From Niallia circulans NBRC 13626 (GTDB lineage: Bacteria > Bacillota > Bacilli > Bacillales > Cytobacillaceae): DNA of 59,318 bases. Positions within the stretch are counted from its first letter, which is position 1; every line of letters begins with the position of its first letter. Both the position numbers and the translations under genes were made by a program. Location: positions 1 through 59,318 of the forward strand of contig NZ_BCVE01000027.1 of the NCBI RefSeq assembly GCF_001591585.1, written 5' to 3'. The notes beneath the pieces are model-generated. The model saw only the letters and a program-made list of their open reading frames with translations. It had not been told where the DNA came from and made no database searches. Shown piece by piece: positions 1 through 8,543 of this stretch.

Positions 1-42
1 AAACCCACAAGCTGCATAGAACGCTGCTCCACTAATGACTCT

Positions 43-687
43 TTATAAATTCTTCACTGCTTTCTCCATTTCCGTTTCACCAGAAACTAAATCAAATGAT
101 TTATTAAACACATTTTTTTCTTTTATAGAAGCCATGATTGTCGCTGCTACGTCTTCTCTTGGGATCATTCCTCTTTCTAGATTCTCAGCAGCTGTAACCA
201 AACCAGTGCCAGCATCATTTGTTAATCCACCCGGACGAATAATGGTGTAGGTTAATCCACTCTCCATAAGAATACGATCGGCATAGTGTTTTGCTACATA
301 ATATGGTTTAATTTGTTCACTCCAGTTTTCTCGATGATGTGCCTGCAACGCACTAACCATTACAAACCGTTCTACCCCTGCACGCTTTGTTGCCTCCATC
401 ATTTTCACAGCACCATCTAGATCAATCAATAATGTTTTATCATACCCCGTTTTCCCACCTGAACCTGCTGTGAATACGACGGCATCACAGCCTTTCACTG
501 CAGACTCTAGCTGTTCCACCGTTTCTTCCAAATTACCTAAAGCAGTTTCTACTCCGATTTTTTCAAACGCTTTCTGCTGTTCTACTGTTCTTACCAATGC
601 TCTAACAGAAAACTCATTACTTTCATGTAATAATGTCACAAGCTGTTTACCTATTTGCCCGTTTGCTCCAACCACTAATACTTTCAC
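43..687 (-). CDS. NAD(P)-binding SDR-like oxidoreductase (YhfK/NmrA type)
   Basis: The 214-residue protein opens with a Rossmann dinucleotide-binding motif (VVGANGQIGKQ, residues 5-15), followed by an acidic/valine stretch (CDAVVFTAGSG, about 67-77) and YVAKHYADRIL (about 130), which carries the Tyr-x-x-x-Lys pair of atypical short-chain dehydrogenases. It resembles the B. subtilis YhfK/YwnB type of NAD(P)H-binding protein: cytosolic, probably a reductase or redox sensor of unknown substrate. Length is normal for the family. The gene stands alone, and its stop codon lies 42 bases from the window edge. No operon partner is visible. The family call is firm, the substrate unknown. Confidence 0.85.
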   Translation of the reverse strand: MKVLVVGANGQIGKQLVTLLHESNEFSVRALVRTVEQQKAFEKIGVETALGNLEETVEQLESAVKGCDAVVFTAGSGGKTGYDKTLLIDLDGAVKMMEATKRAGVERFVMVSALQAHHRENWSEQIKPYYVAKHYADRILMESGLTYTIIRPGGLTNDAGTGLVTAAENLERGMIPREDVAATIMASIKEKNVFNKSFDLVSGETEMEKAVKNL

Positions 688-906
688 AGCAAACTCCTTT
701 CTAATCCATTTTCTACTATTATTTCATCCAATTGCTTCTTTTTCAAATAATACAATACAAAAGAACATGTTGTTTCTTATAATAGGGAAACCAAATATGA
801 TAGAATGGATGAATGACTAAATTGAGTGTGAATACAGAGCTCAAAGTCTAAGGCTTATCAAACATCCATCATTTACTTTCAAAGTAACATAGGAGTGTAA
901 CTTAAA

Positions 907-2091
907 ATGAATAAAAAAGATATAGCAAACATCCGAAAACAATTCAAAATGAATAATGATCTACTTAGAATAACAGATATGTTTAATGTTTATGTCATGA
1001 AAGAATCAAGTGATATATTTCATTATCAAAGTCAGCCCTTTGGCATGCTTGATCAAGATCAACAAGAATTATTTTTACATAATTTCAAGAAATTACTTGC
1101 TGGTAATTTGGATGAAAAGCTGTTTGAATTAAAGTTTCAAAGAGAGGCAGAAAATAATAGTCAGCTTATTTTACATAAAGGATTACTTAGCTCTGAAACA
1201 GAGGATTGGAAAGAGCAAATGCTGCTGCTGGTAGACAAGATGCTTAATAGCAGACAATATGACAAAGATATTGTCATCACATTTATTCGCGGTGAGTATT
1301 TAAAGCCAAAGAAGCGCCGCAGTGAAGAGTCTGAAGAAAGTGACCGAGATACAGTTTTCTCTCATCCTTTCATTTTATGCAGTATCAACAACACCCAAGA
1401 GCCGAAAAAAGAATTGCTTTTTGACTATGTAGAGAAAGAATTTAAATACAATATTGTTGTTGACCCCATTATTAATCTGAATGCGCCAATGGGTGGATTT
1501 CTTTTCCCAAGCTTCACAGATAACGCAGCAGATGTTAATCATATTCTCTATGCTGCCGGCAAGACCCATGAGCCAGATTATCAATTTATTGAAGAAGTTC
1601 TCAACGGCGAGGAAATGATGACTGCTCAAGATGATAAAATTGTGTTTGAGGAAATCATTAAAGATGTGACTGGAGATCAATTGAGCACCTCTACTCTTTC
1701 CAATGTTTATGAGGAAATTAACCGAATGATTGTCGAAAATGAAGAAGAAGAGGTTCCAAAATTAGACTCCAAAGACGTGGAACAAGTCTTAAAGATGAGC
1801 GGCGTAGAGGACATTAGTCCAGAAAAAGTCGAGTTTGCCTTCAAAAAAATTATTGATGATGATAAATATGAATTAAAAGCAAGTAATATCTTGCCAAAAT
1901 TCACGTCAAAATCGATTAAGATCAGCACCAAGATTGCTAACATTGCCATCAGCCCTCCTGACTTAAGATACGTGAAGCAAATCGAATTTAGCGGCAAACG
2001 CTACTTGATGATTGAAGTCGAAGAAGACACCGTAATCGAAGGATTTACAATGATTCCCGAAGCCTTCGGCGGGAGTCCAGAAGAAGACTAA
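907..2091 (+). CDS. DUF4317 family protein of unknown function
   Basis: A 394-residue soluble protein with no signal peptide or membrane segment. Its start (MNKKDIANIRKQFK) and overall pattern match the DUF4317 family of Firmicutes, whose function is not known to me. An acidic linker (residues about 140-148, rich in Glu/Ser/Asp) splits an N-terminal part from a mixed alpha/beta C-terminal part; the last residues are again acidic. An AGGAG lies 11 bases before the ATG. It is transcribed alone, converging with the MFS gene across a 12-bp hairpin. No catalytic motif is apparent. Confidence 0.8.
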   Translation: MNKKDIANIRKQFKMNNDLLRITDMFNVYVMKESSDIFHYQSQPFGMLDQDQQELFLHNFKKLLAGNLDEKLFELKFQREAENNSQLILHKGLLSSETEDWKEQMLLLVDKMLNSRQYDKDIVITFIRGEYLKPKKRRSEESEESDRDTVFSHPFILCSINNTQEPKKELLFDYVEKEFKYNIVVDPIINLNAPMGGFLFPSFTDNAADVNHILYAAGKTHEPDYQFIEEVLNGEEMMTAQDDKIVFEEIIKDVTGDQLSTSTLSNVYEEINRMIVENEEEEVPKLDSKDVEQVLKMSGVEDISPEKVEFAFKKIIDDDKYELKASNILPKFTSKSIKISTKIANIAISPPDLRYVKQIEFSGKRYLMIEVEEDTVIEGFTMIPEAFGGSPEED

Positions 2092-2101
2092 GATTCAAAG
2101 A

Positions 2102-2127
2102 GGCTTCTTCTTTATAAAGAAGAAGCC
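2102..2127. terminator. Hairpin between convergent genes
   Basis: A perfect 12-bp stem (GGCTTCTTCTTT / AAAGAAGAAGCC) separated by two bases sits directly after the DUF4317 stop codon and before the 3' end of the convergent MFS gene. The following tract is A/T-rich but not a clean T run, so it is a probable bidirectional terminator rather than a textbook one. Confidence 0.6.
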
Positions 2128-2153
2128 AATAAATCTATTTTGAACTTACTGCT

Positions 2154-3410
2154 CTAGTCGCCACTAACGCCTTTATTGACTAGATTGTTTACTTTTATGG
2201 TTTTCGCGAATAATCCTGTATAAATAAGAATAGTCCCTACCATTACAATGAAGCCAATGTAGACAGACATCATTGTTGGAATTAAGAATGCCCCGATAAT
2301 AATACTAGCTCTTGCAATTAAATCTGCTCCACTAAATGATAGGTTGGAAAAAGCAGAGTATGATCCACGTTTATCGCTTGGAATCATATTCGCCTGCTCT
2401 GCATTTCGAATCGGTGAATAAATTAATTCGCCCATCGTTGCTATCAAATTAAATAAAACGAGCATGTACCACGTATTTGCCGAAGTAACAGTCACATATC
2501 CAATTCCATATATAATAAGACCTGTTATTAAAGCATTCTTTTTATTCATCTTATCTGTGAACCGATTAATAATAAAAGTAAAGCAGACTACGAGCAGCAT
2601 ATTTTCTATATTTAATATACTTAGCATTCGTACCCCAACAATTTCAAAACTCCCAATACGAACTGCTTCAAAAGTTTCAGCAAGGCGAATCCCAATATAA
2701 CTATTTAATGAAAATTCAGCTGCAAAAATAAAGGTGGAGCCTGTAACCACTTTTACAAAGGCTGTATCTTTAAATGCCACTTTGTAATTGCTGATTAAGT
2801 CAACCAAGACATTCTTGTGCTTTTTCTGTAACTGATCTGTGAACTTGTCCTGCAGCCAAACCCCGTAGGCAATTGGAATCAATGTAGATGTGCAAGTCAG
2901 CATGATGAATAATTCTTTCTGATGATTCAAATATAAAAGTCCTCCAAGTGCTGCCCCAATAGCCATCGATAAATTAATCAGCCAGTAATCGAGCGCATAA
3001 ATAGCTTTTCGATTTTCTGGTGTTGTGGAATCAATAATAATCGCATGCATTGCTGGTCGCCCTAGACTGCTTGTGATAATAAATCCAACGTATGCCAAAG
3101 CAAACAATACAATTATTTTATTGGTCGGAAATAGACTGATCGTCATGATTAAAAAGAAGAATGCATTCAGCCAGGATGTTATCATTAAAACCTTTTTTCT
3201 CGGAAAGCGATCAGAAATATATCCTCCAACTAAATTGATCAAAAATCCGATAACCACAGTAGTGATCAAAAATAAGCCCGCCCAAATTTTGTTTAATTCC
3301 TGCGCAAAGAATAAAGCCATAAATGGCATAACTGCTGATGATACCGCCCGATTAAAGAAAGAGGTAATCATCCTAACTTTGATATTTCGCGGTAATTCCT
3401 TCCATTTCAT
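2154..3410 (-). CDS. MFS transporter (drug-efflux type)
   Basis: The 418-residue hydrophobic protein has about 12 predicted membrane helices and the loop 2-3 MFS signature (GGYISDRFPRKKVLM, about residues 62-76), which fits the proton-coupled exporter branch of the major facilitator superfamily. It would act in the cytoplasmic membrane; the substrate is unknown. It is divergent from the SgrR-like regulator, with under 100 bases between the starts. This is a common regulator-transporter arrangement, so the regulator may control it. The start is supported by a GGGGGAG tract just upstream of the ATG. Confidence 0.85.
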   Translation of the reverse strand: MKWKELPRNIKVRMITSFFNRAVSSAVMPFMALFFAQELNKIWAGLFLITTVVIGFLINLVGGYISDRFPRKKVLMITSWLNAFFFLIMTISLFPTNKIIVLFALAYVGFIITSSLGRPAMHAIIIDSTTPENRKAIYALDYWLINLSMAIGAALGGLLYLNHQKELFIMLTCTSTLIPIAYGVWLQDKFTDQLQKKHKNVLVDLISNYKVAFKDTAFVKVVTGSTFIFAAEFSLNSYIGIRLAETFEAVRIGSFEIVGVRMLSILNIENMLLVVCFTFIINRFTDKMNKKNALITGLIIYGIGYVTVTSANTWYMLVLFNLIATMGELIYSPIRNAEQANMIPSDKRGSYSAFSNLSFSGADLIARASIIIGAFLIPTMMSVYIGFIVMVGTILIYTGLFAKTIKVNNLVNKGVSGD

Positions 3411-3507
3411 GTTGTCTCCCCCTTGTTATTACTGTATATTAAACTAGACGAATAATTCTAAAAATAGACAATTAACAAAACAATGTCCCCTTTTAGGAGG
3501 AAAAAGA

Positions 3508-5154
3508 ATGGATAACAAATTACTTACACTTTGGAGATATTATCCTTCTGGCAGTATTCGAATGGAGGAAATTTCTGAAACCTTGCAATTGAGCTCGAAA
3601 CAAACAACACGTTATTTAAAAAAATGGATGGAGGAAGGCTGGCTATCATTTACACCCGGACGAGGACGCGGAAACATCTCAACTTTGTTATGGAAAAAAG
3701 AGGTAGAAACTTCTTACGAGGAAGAAGTTTTAAAGCGATTTGATCTGGAACCAGTAGAACAAACAAGCAAATACTTAATGTATGATTGGTCCACAAACAG
3801 TAAAATGAGATTAATGAATAAATTTCACACAAAACTTGGCTTTGTCCAAGAGTCAAATGATAAATTAATCGTACCAAAAAGATATCCTTTCCATTCCGTC
3901 CATCCGCTTGAGGCTGGAGATGTCTTCAGTGCGCATTTAGTGGCAAATGTGTTTAATCGGCTTGTCACTCATACAGAAGATGGGAAAGTATTACCTGAAA
4001 TTGCCCATAGTTGGGATAGCACCCCTTCTAAATTAAGACTCTATCTAAAAAAAGACATTAAATTTCATGACGGTTCTGTTCTGACAGCAAATGATGTGGC
4101 CGAATGTCTTGACAAGCTTCGGGCACATGCTTATTACAAAGATTTATGGACACCTGTCGAAAGAATTGAAGTAAAGTCTCCACTTATACTCGATATTCTC
4201 CATCCCAATGGATGCAGCTATATCCTTCCTATGCTTAGTATGATGTGTGCAAGCATCTATAGAGAGACGAATGAAAAACTATTGGGCACTGGTTACTTTA
4301 TCCTGCAACAAAACAGTGATAAGCAGACAACTTTAACTGCTTTTCAAGATCATTTTCGAGAAAGACCATTAATTGATGTAGTAGAATTCATTCAAGTGCC
4401 TGAGGATTTTAAAGGAATCTATCATTCTCCTATGGAGGAGAATACCTCTTCCTCCTTCGAAGTAGAAAGCGACTCGGGGTTTGGTATTATCGTAATGAAC
4501 TCCTGTAGAGATTCTGCTATTAGACAGAAGAAAGTAAGAGATTACCTTCATTGGATTATCGCTAAAAACCGTCATACTATTGGTAACCTAAGTCCAAGAC
4601 TAATACCGAATGATAAGAGTATAATAGTCGGCCAAAATCAACAGCTGACTATTTCTGAAGTAGAACGGCCAATATTTTCTAAACCAATTGTGATAAGAGG
4701 TGCCAGACATACTGCTAATACTACACAATGGCTTGCAGAAATATTCGCAAAAGAAAATATCCCTACAGATATTCAATGGTTTTCCTTTGCTGATATATTA
4801 ACAAAGCATCCCGAGACATTAAACGTAGATCTTTTCGTACATGGAGAAGTTTTTGAATTCAATCAGGATTTTTCCTTTTACCACTTTTTAATGAATGGGT
4901 TTTCCCCACTTTCCCAAATGATAGCAAATAATGAAACACTTACAAACTTAATGGGTAAATATAAGGAAACACCATTTGAACAATGGACAGCTTTAAATCT
5001 AGAAATCGAAAAAGAATTGATTAATCAATCGATTATGATTCCCCTTTATTATCAAAAGCGATATATTCCATTTTCAACCGATATAAGCAATATTAAAATT
5101 AGCCATTTTGGCTATGTAGATTTTTCAAAAGTGTGGGTTCGGCCGAAGGAATGA
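3508..5154 (+). CDS. SgrR-like regulator: HTH plus solute-binding domain
   Basis: The 548-residue protein has an N-terminal winged-helix part (residues about 1-65, with a Thr/Arg-rich recognition region near LSSKQTTRYLKKW). A long family-5 extracytoplasmic solute-binding-like domain follows (about 95-545), including LPEIAHSWDS and IKFHDGSVLTANDVAECL, typical of oligopeptide-binding proteins. There is no signal peptide, so the binding domain is a cytoplasmic ligand sensor as in SgrR. The start is fixed by a strong AGGAGG seven bases upstream. It diverges from an MFS exporter, its likely target. The ligand is unknown. Confidence 0.85.
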   Translation: MDNKLLTLWRYYPSGSIRMEEISETLQLSSKQTTRYLKKWMEEGWLSFTPGRGRGNISTLLWKKEVETSYEEEVLKRFDLEPVEQTSKYLMYDWSTNSKMRLMNKFHTKLGFVQESNDKLIVPKRYPFHSVHPLEAGDVFSAHLVANVFNRLVTHTEDGKVLPEIAHSWDSTPSKLRLYLKKDIKFHDGSVLTANDVAECLDKLRAHAYYKDLWTPVERIEVKSPLILDILHPNGCSYILPMLSMMCASIYRETNEKLLGTGYFILQQNSDKQTTLTAFQDHFRERPLIDVVEFIQVPEDFKGIYHSPMEENTSSSFEVESDSGFGIIVMNSCRDSAIRQKKVRDYLHWIIAKNRHTIGNLSPRLIPNDKSIIVGQNQQLTISEVERPIFSKPIVIRGARHTANTTQWLAEIFAKENIPTDIQWFSFADILTKHPETLNVDLFVHGEVFEFNQDFSFYHFLMNGFSPLSQMIANNETLTNLMGKYKETPFEQWTALNLEIEKELINQSIMIPLYYQKRYIPFSTDISNIKISHFGYVDFSKVWVRPKE

Positions 5155-5292
5155 GTGGTATAGAAAAGAGACATTCTCAGGATTTTTTTATGCATCGTTT
5201 TATTAACTAAGCAAAAACAGCACATAGAGTTCCAGGAGATAAGGCAATATAAAAAGAGAAACTACTGGACTCTATGGAAAGGAACTAAACAG

Positions 5293-6246
5293 ATGAAGAT
5301 TCGCTTTGGCTATGTGGCTAATGCACTAGGATTATGGGATGCAAGTCCTTCAAAGGCTTTAACCTTCTCCCGATATTCAGCACTCCCTAAACAGGAAGCT
5401 ACAGAAAAGCTATTAGCTGTTACAGCTCAAAATTTAAAAAATACGAAAAGAATTCTCTATTATAATGCTGCCAATGAAATTCCATTGTATCGCTTATCCA
5501 GTTCGTTAGTCCCCTTAGCAACGCATCCAGATGTAAACTGGGATTTCATAACTCCTTTTCAGGAACAGTGGAGAGAACTTGGCCAATTAGTTAAACAATT
5601 TAAACTGCGGGTTAGTTTTCACCCCAACCAATTTACGCTTTTTACTAGTCCTAGGGAAGAAGTAACCATAAATGCGATAAAAGATATGACCTTCCATTAT
5701 AAAATGCTAGAAGCTATGGATGCCCTTGATAATAGCCTTATTAATATTCATATTGGTGGATCCTATGGTGATAAAGAGACTTCTTTACAAAGATTCCAGC
5801 AAAATATCCAGCAACTTCCTATGGCAATTAAGAACCAGATGACCCTTGAAAATGATGATAAAACATATAATGTGAGAGAAACACTGATAACCTGTGAGCA
5901 GGAAAACATTCCCATGATCCTTGATTATCATCACCATATGGCCAATAAAGAAGATATTGACTTAGCCCTTTATTTGGAGCGAATTTTTAGAACGTGGGAA
6001 AATCATAGAATGGTTCCTAAAGTCCATATTTCCTCCCCGAAATCCACTCTGGCCTTCCGTTCTCATGCTGACTTTGTCTCATTTGATTTTGTACAGCCCT
6101 TTTTTAAAATGGCTAAAAATCTTAATCAAGATTTCGACGTTATGATAGAAGCAAAACAAAAAAATCTGGCTATGTTTAAGCTTATCGAGGACATTGCCTC
6201 TATTAGAGGAGTAAAGAGAGTTTCCGGTGGAACAATAGAATGGTAG
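5293..6246 (+). CDS. uvsE: UV-damage endonuclease UvsE/UVDE, copy 1
   Basis: The 317-residue TIM-barrel protein belongs to the UVDE family, which nicks DNA 5' to cyclobutane dimers and 6-4 photoproducts in a metal-dependent reaction that starts alternative excision repair. Family motifs are present in order: RFGYVANALG (4-13), FHPNQF, NIHIGGSYGD, LENDD, LDYHHHM, KVHISSPKS, SHADF and DVMIEAKQKN. The His/Asp/Glu metal ligands appear intact. It is followed after 43 bases by a second intact paralogue, and splAB lie 2 kb further on. The ribosome site (AAAGGAAC) is weak, which may mean low or sporulation-linked expression. Confidence 0.9.
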   Translation: MKIRFGYVANALGLWDASPSKALTFSRYSALPKQEATEKLLAVTAQNLKNTKRILYYNAANEIPLYRLSSSLVPLATHPDVNWDFITPFQEQWRELGQLVKQFKLRVSFHPNQFTLFTSPREEVTINAIKDMTFHYKMLEAMDALDNSLINIHIGGSYGDKETSLQRFQQNIQQLPMAIKNQMTLENDDKTYNVRETLITCEQENIPMILDYHHHMANKEDIDLALYLERIFRTWENHRMVPKVHISSPKSTLAFRSHADFVSFDFVQPFFKMAKNLNQDFDVMIEAKQKNLAMFKLIEDIASIRGVKRVSGGTIEW

Positions 6247-6289
6247 GAATGTTTCTCTACATTTGAATACTAACAACGAGGTGTAATGG

Positions 6290-7255
6290 ATGACTATTGT
6301 TCGACTTGGATATGTCGCAATGAGCATGATGGTAAAAAATGCATCCCCTTCAAGGACGATGACATTTAAACAGTTTCAAAAAATAGATGACCGGGAAGCA
6401 GGCCTTCGTAAGCTGGAACGAATCGCCTTGCAAAATCTCCATAATACGCTTCGGCTCCTAAAACATACTGCTGCTTCCGATATCCATTTTTACCGCCTTA
6501 CCTCCAGGCTGATTCCATTAGCCAATCACGAAGAGCTTCTTGATTGGGATTATATGAAACCTTTAACAGAGCCTTTAAAGGAAATAGGTGAATTTGCCAG
6601 AAAGCATCAGATTAGGATTGATTTTCATCCTGATCACTTCGTTCTCCTTAATTCCAATCAAAAACATATATGGAAGAACTCAATTAAAACTTTAAGATTA
6701 CACTATTTATTATTAAAGGGAATGAGGATTGATACAACTCATCGCTGTGTTATGCATGTGGGAGGAAATTATAAAGATACCGAAAAATCATTGGAACAAT
6801 TTATTGATAATTGGATGCTAGTCCCAAACTCTATTCAAAATATGATCATGCTTGAAAATGATGATACCTCTTTCACATTGGAAGATACTCTTTACTTATG
6901 CGAGAAATTAGGGATTCCGCTTGTGTTTGATTATCATCACCATCTCGCCCATCATCATAATCCCAATTGGGAAGATAACTGGAGTCGCATTCTTCAAACA
7001 TGGAGTACATCTCCATTACCAATTAAAATGCATATTTCGAGTCCCAAAGATGAAAAGCATTTCCGTCATCATGCCGATTATATTGATATAGGTATGTTTT
7101 TCGATTTCCTAAACCGCATAAAAGGAAGCATTCCTGTTATCGATTGCATGATAGAAGCTAAAAAGAAGGATGAGGCTCTTTTTAAGTTAATAGAAGAAGT
7201 GAGCATTAGAAACGATGTAGAAATGATTGATGGCTCTTCTTTCCGTCTTAAATAA
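6290..7255 (+). CDS. UV-damage endonuclease UvsE/UVDE, copy 2
   Basis: A 321-residue paralogue of the preceding gene carrying the same ordered motifs: RLGYVAMSMM, FHPDHF, MHVGGNYKD, LENDD, FDYHHHLAHHH, KMHISSPKD, HHADY and DCMIEAKKKDE. All expected metal-binding positions are kept, so both copies look catalytically competent. The proteins differ clearly along their length, so this is not a recent duplication. AGGTG precedes the ATG. The two genes probably share a transcript that ends in the 13-bp hairpin overlapping this stop codon. Division of labour (different lesions or growth stages) is possible but not shown by sequence. Confidence 0.88.
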   Translation: MTIVRLGYVAMSMMVKNASPSRTMTFKQFQKIDDREAGLRKLERIALQNLHNTLRLLKHTAASDIHFYRLTSRLIPLANHEELLDWDYMKPLTEPLKEIGEFARKHQIRIDFHPDHFVLLNSNQKHIWKNSIKTLRLHYLLLKGMRIDTTHRCVMHVGGNYKDTEKSLEQFIDNWMLVPNSIQNMIMLENDDTSFTLEDTLYLCEKLGIPLVFDYHHHLAHHHNPNWEDNWSRILQTWSTSPLPIKMHISSPKDEKHFRHHADYIDIGMFFDFLNRIKGSIPVIDCMIEAKKKDEALFKLIEEVSIRNDVEMIDGSSFRLK

Positions 7256-7269
7256 AGGAAAGAAGAGCC
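7232..7269. terminator. 13-bp hairpin at the end of the second uvsE
   Basis: GGCTCTTCTTTCC (7232-7244) pairs perfectly with GGAAAGAAGAGCC (7257-7269) across a 12-base loop that contains the uvsE stop codon. It separates uvsE from the convergent stress gene. No long T run follows on either strand, so it may act as an mRNA-stabilising or bidirectional terminating structure. Confidence 0.6.
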
Positions 7270-7281
7270 TAAAATAATTCA

Positions 7282-7710
7282 TTAATTGCCTAGTGTTAAC
7301 TCTTGTGCAGGTTCGCCATTCCTATTTAAAATTCGAATAACGTCAGGCTGCACTTGAAGGAACACATAATTTGGATCCATTGGGCCTTCAAACCATTGTT
7401 GTAATGACTCGTTCCAAAACTGCTTTTTTAATGTTTCAGAATTATTAATAGAGCAAGTTCCAGCTATTTCAACATAAGAATCGCTTTGTCCTTTTTCTTC
7501 ATAGCCTAACAATACAGAAACATGAGGGTTTTTTTCTATCTCATCCATCTTTTCTGTATCCATTTGAGCGGGCGAGTACAAAGTTAAATCTTCATGGTAG
7601 AATGTCATATACCGGGAATGGGGTTTATTATTTTCCACAGATGAAAATACTCCTGTTCGATGACCTGAAATAATGTTAATAACTTGTTTCTTTAAATTTT
7701 GATTTGCCAT
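7282..7710 (-). CDS. General stress protein 26-like flavin-binding split-barrel protein (YdaG type)
   Basis: A 142-residue protein of the pyridoxamine 5'-phosphate oxidase-like split-barrel fold, close in length and pattern to B. subtilis YdaG (general stress protein 26). Diagnostic stretches are KPHSRYMTFYH, a beta strand with LTLYSPAQMDTEK, and NPHVSVLLGYE. Members bind FMN or related flavins and are often stress-induced; the reaction is unknown. GGAG lies 12 bases before the ATG. I found no clear sigma-B promoter upstream. It may be cotranscribed with the CMD-family gene starting 400 bases upstream. Confidence 0.8.
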   Translation of the reverse strand: MANQNLKKQVINIISGHRTGVFSSVENNKPHSRYMTFYHEDLTLYSPAQMDTEKMDEIEKNPHVSVLLGYEEKGQSDSYVEIAGTCSINNSETLKKQFWNESLQQWFEGPMDPNYVFLQVQPDVIRILNRNGEPAQELTLGN

Positions 7711-7750
7711 ATTCTGCTTTGCTCCTATAATTACTGTTATTTTTCAGCTA

Positions 7751-8110
7751 TTAATGTTCTAAACGATTCAATTCCTGAATGCATTCTTGTACAAGGGTAA
7801 CTCCTTGGCTCATGGTCGCTCCCCCGCCAAATGCAGCAGTTACGCCTACTGCTTCTAGAATTTCCTGTTCGGAACACCCTTGATCTAAGCATCCCTTTGT
7901 ATGATAGATAATACAATACTCATCCTGAGCATGAAGGCTAATTCCTAAAGCAATTAATTGCTTTTGCCTTTGAGTTAATGCACCTTCTTCAAAGCAGGCT
8001 TCTGTAAAAGCATTATATCTACTTGCAAACTCAGGCATTTTTTGTGTAAAATCACCTATTCCCTTTTTAAACGACAACAAGGTAGATTCTATTGAATTGC
8101 TAGCTTCCAT
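7751..8110 (-). CDS. Carboxymuconolactone decarboxylase/AhpD-like protein
   Basis: A 119-residue helical protein of the CMD/AhpD superfamily. The region [21 protein letters not shown] is followed by a helix with [15 protein letters not shown]. The start is placed at the internal ATG (MEASNS) because AGGAG lies nine bases upstream of it; the longer 139-residue reading has no such site. The usual CxxC redox pair of AhpD-like members reads DxxC here (D-E-Y-C), so only the second cysteine plus the following His remain and classical disulfide chemistry is doubtful. Further cysteines occur downstream (GCLDQGC). Probably a redox or decarboxylase-like protein. Confidence 0.75.
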   Translation of the reverse strand: MEASNSIESTLLSFKKGIGDFTQKMPEFASRYNAFTEACFEEGALTQRQKQLIALGISLHAQDEYCIIYHTKGCLDQGCSEQEILEAVGVTAAFGGGATMSQGVTLVQECIQELNRLEH

Positions 8111-8279
8111 TTCCAAACACTCCTTTTTTTGATTAAGCTGTACATCAAACTTATTATAAGTAAACTTCAAACGAATTAATTATCCCTTATTCATTTCCCA
8201 TAACTTCCATAAAAAGTGATACATAACTGGTGATTGGGAAGGGAAAAATGGCATTATATTCAATGTAGAAAGTGAGTGA

Positions 8280-8543
8280 ATGGAACTGTATAATGAAAAT
8301 CATGCCTATCAAGCTGGAGACATCGTCTATGTTTTTTACCGAAACCCGCATACCCAAGATGTAGCGAATATCCAAGCAGCCGCTGTTGTAAAAAATCCAG
8401 ACAATTCTAATGAACTATCTTTATTTCTATACGAAAATTACTACCCTCTCTCAAACGAAGTTGCTGTATATGCTACAGAAGTAGAAGCTCAAGAAGCCTA
8501 CTATTATTACTATGGAGATGTTTCAGAAGGGAGATTGGAATGA
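8280..8543 (+). CDS. splA: SplA, regulator of spore photoproduct lyase
   Basis: The 87-residue protein matches B. subtilis SplA as I remember it, with YQAGDIVYVFYRNPH, DVANIQAAAVV and FLYENYYPLSNEVAVY. SplA is a small regulator acting on splB expression in the forespore. The gene overlaps splB by four bases (ATGA), the usual splAB arrangement. The C-terminus extends a few residues past the Bacillus length. A sigma-G promoter is expected upstream, but no convincing one could be fixed by eye. The ribosome site (AGTGAGTG) is moderate. Confidence 0.88.
   Translation: MELYNENHAYQAGDIVYVFYRNPHTQDVANIQAAAVVKNPDNSNELSLFLYENYYPLSNEVAVYATEVEAQEAYYYYYGDVSEGRLE

Noticed and set aside
470-820. 116-codon plus-strand frame opposite the first gene
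   Set aside because: Shadow of the NAD(P)-binding protein gene.
8186-8279. Possible sigma-G promoter upstream of splA
   Set aside because: CATTATA and CATAACT candidates exist, but none pairs with a convincing -35 at the right spacing.
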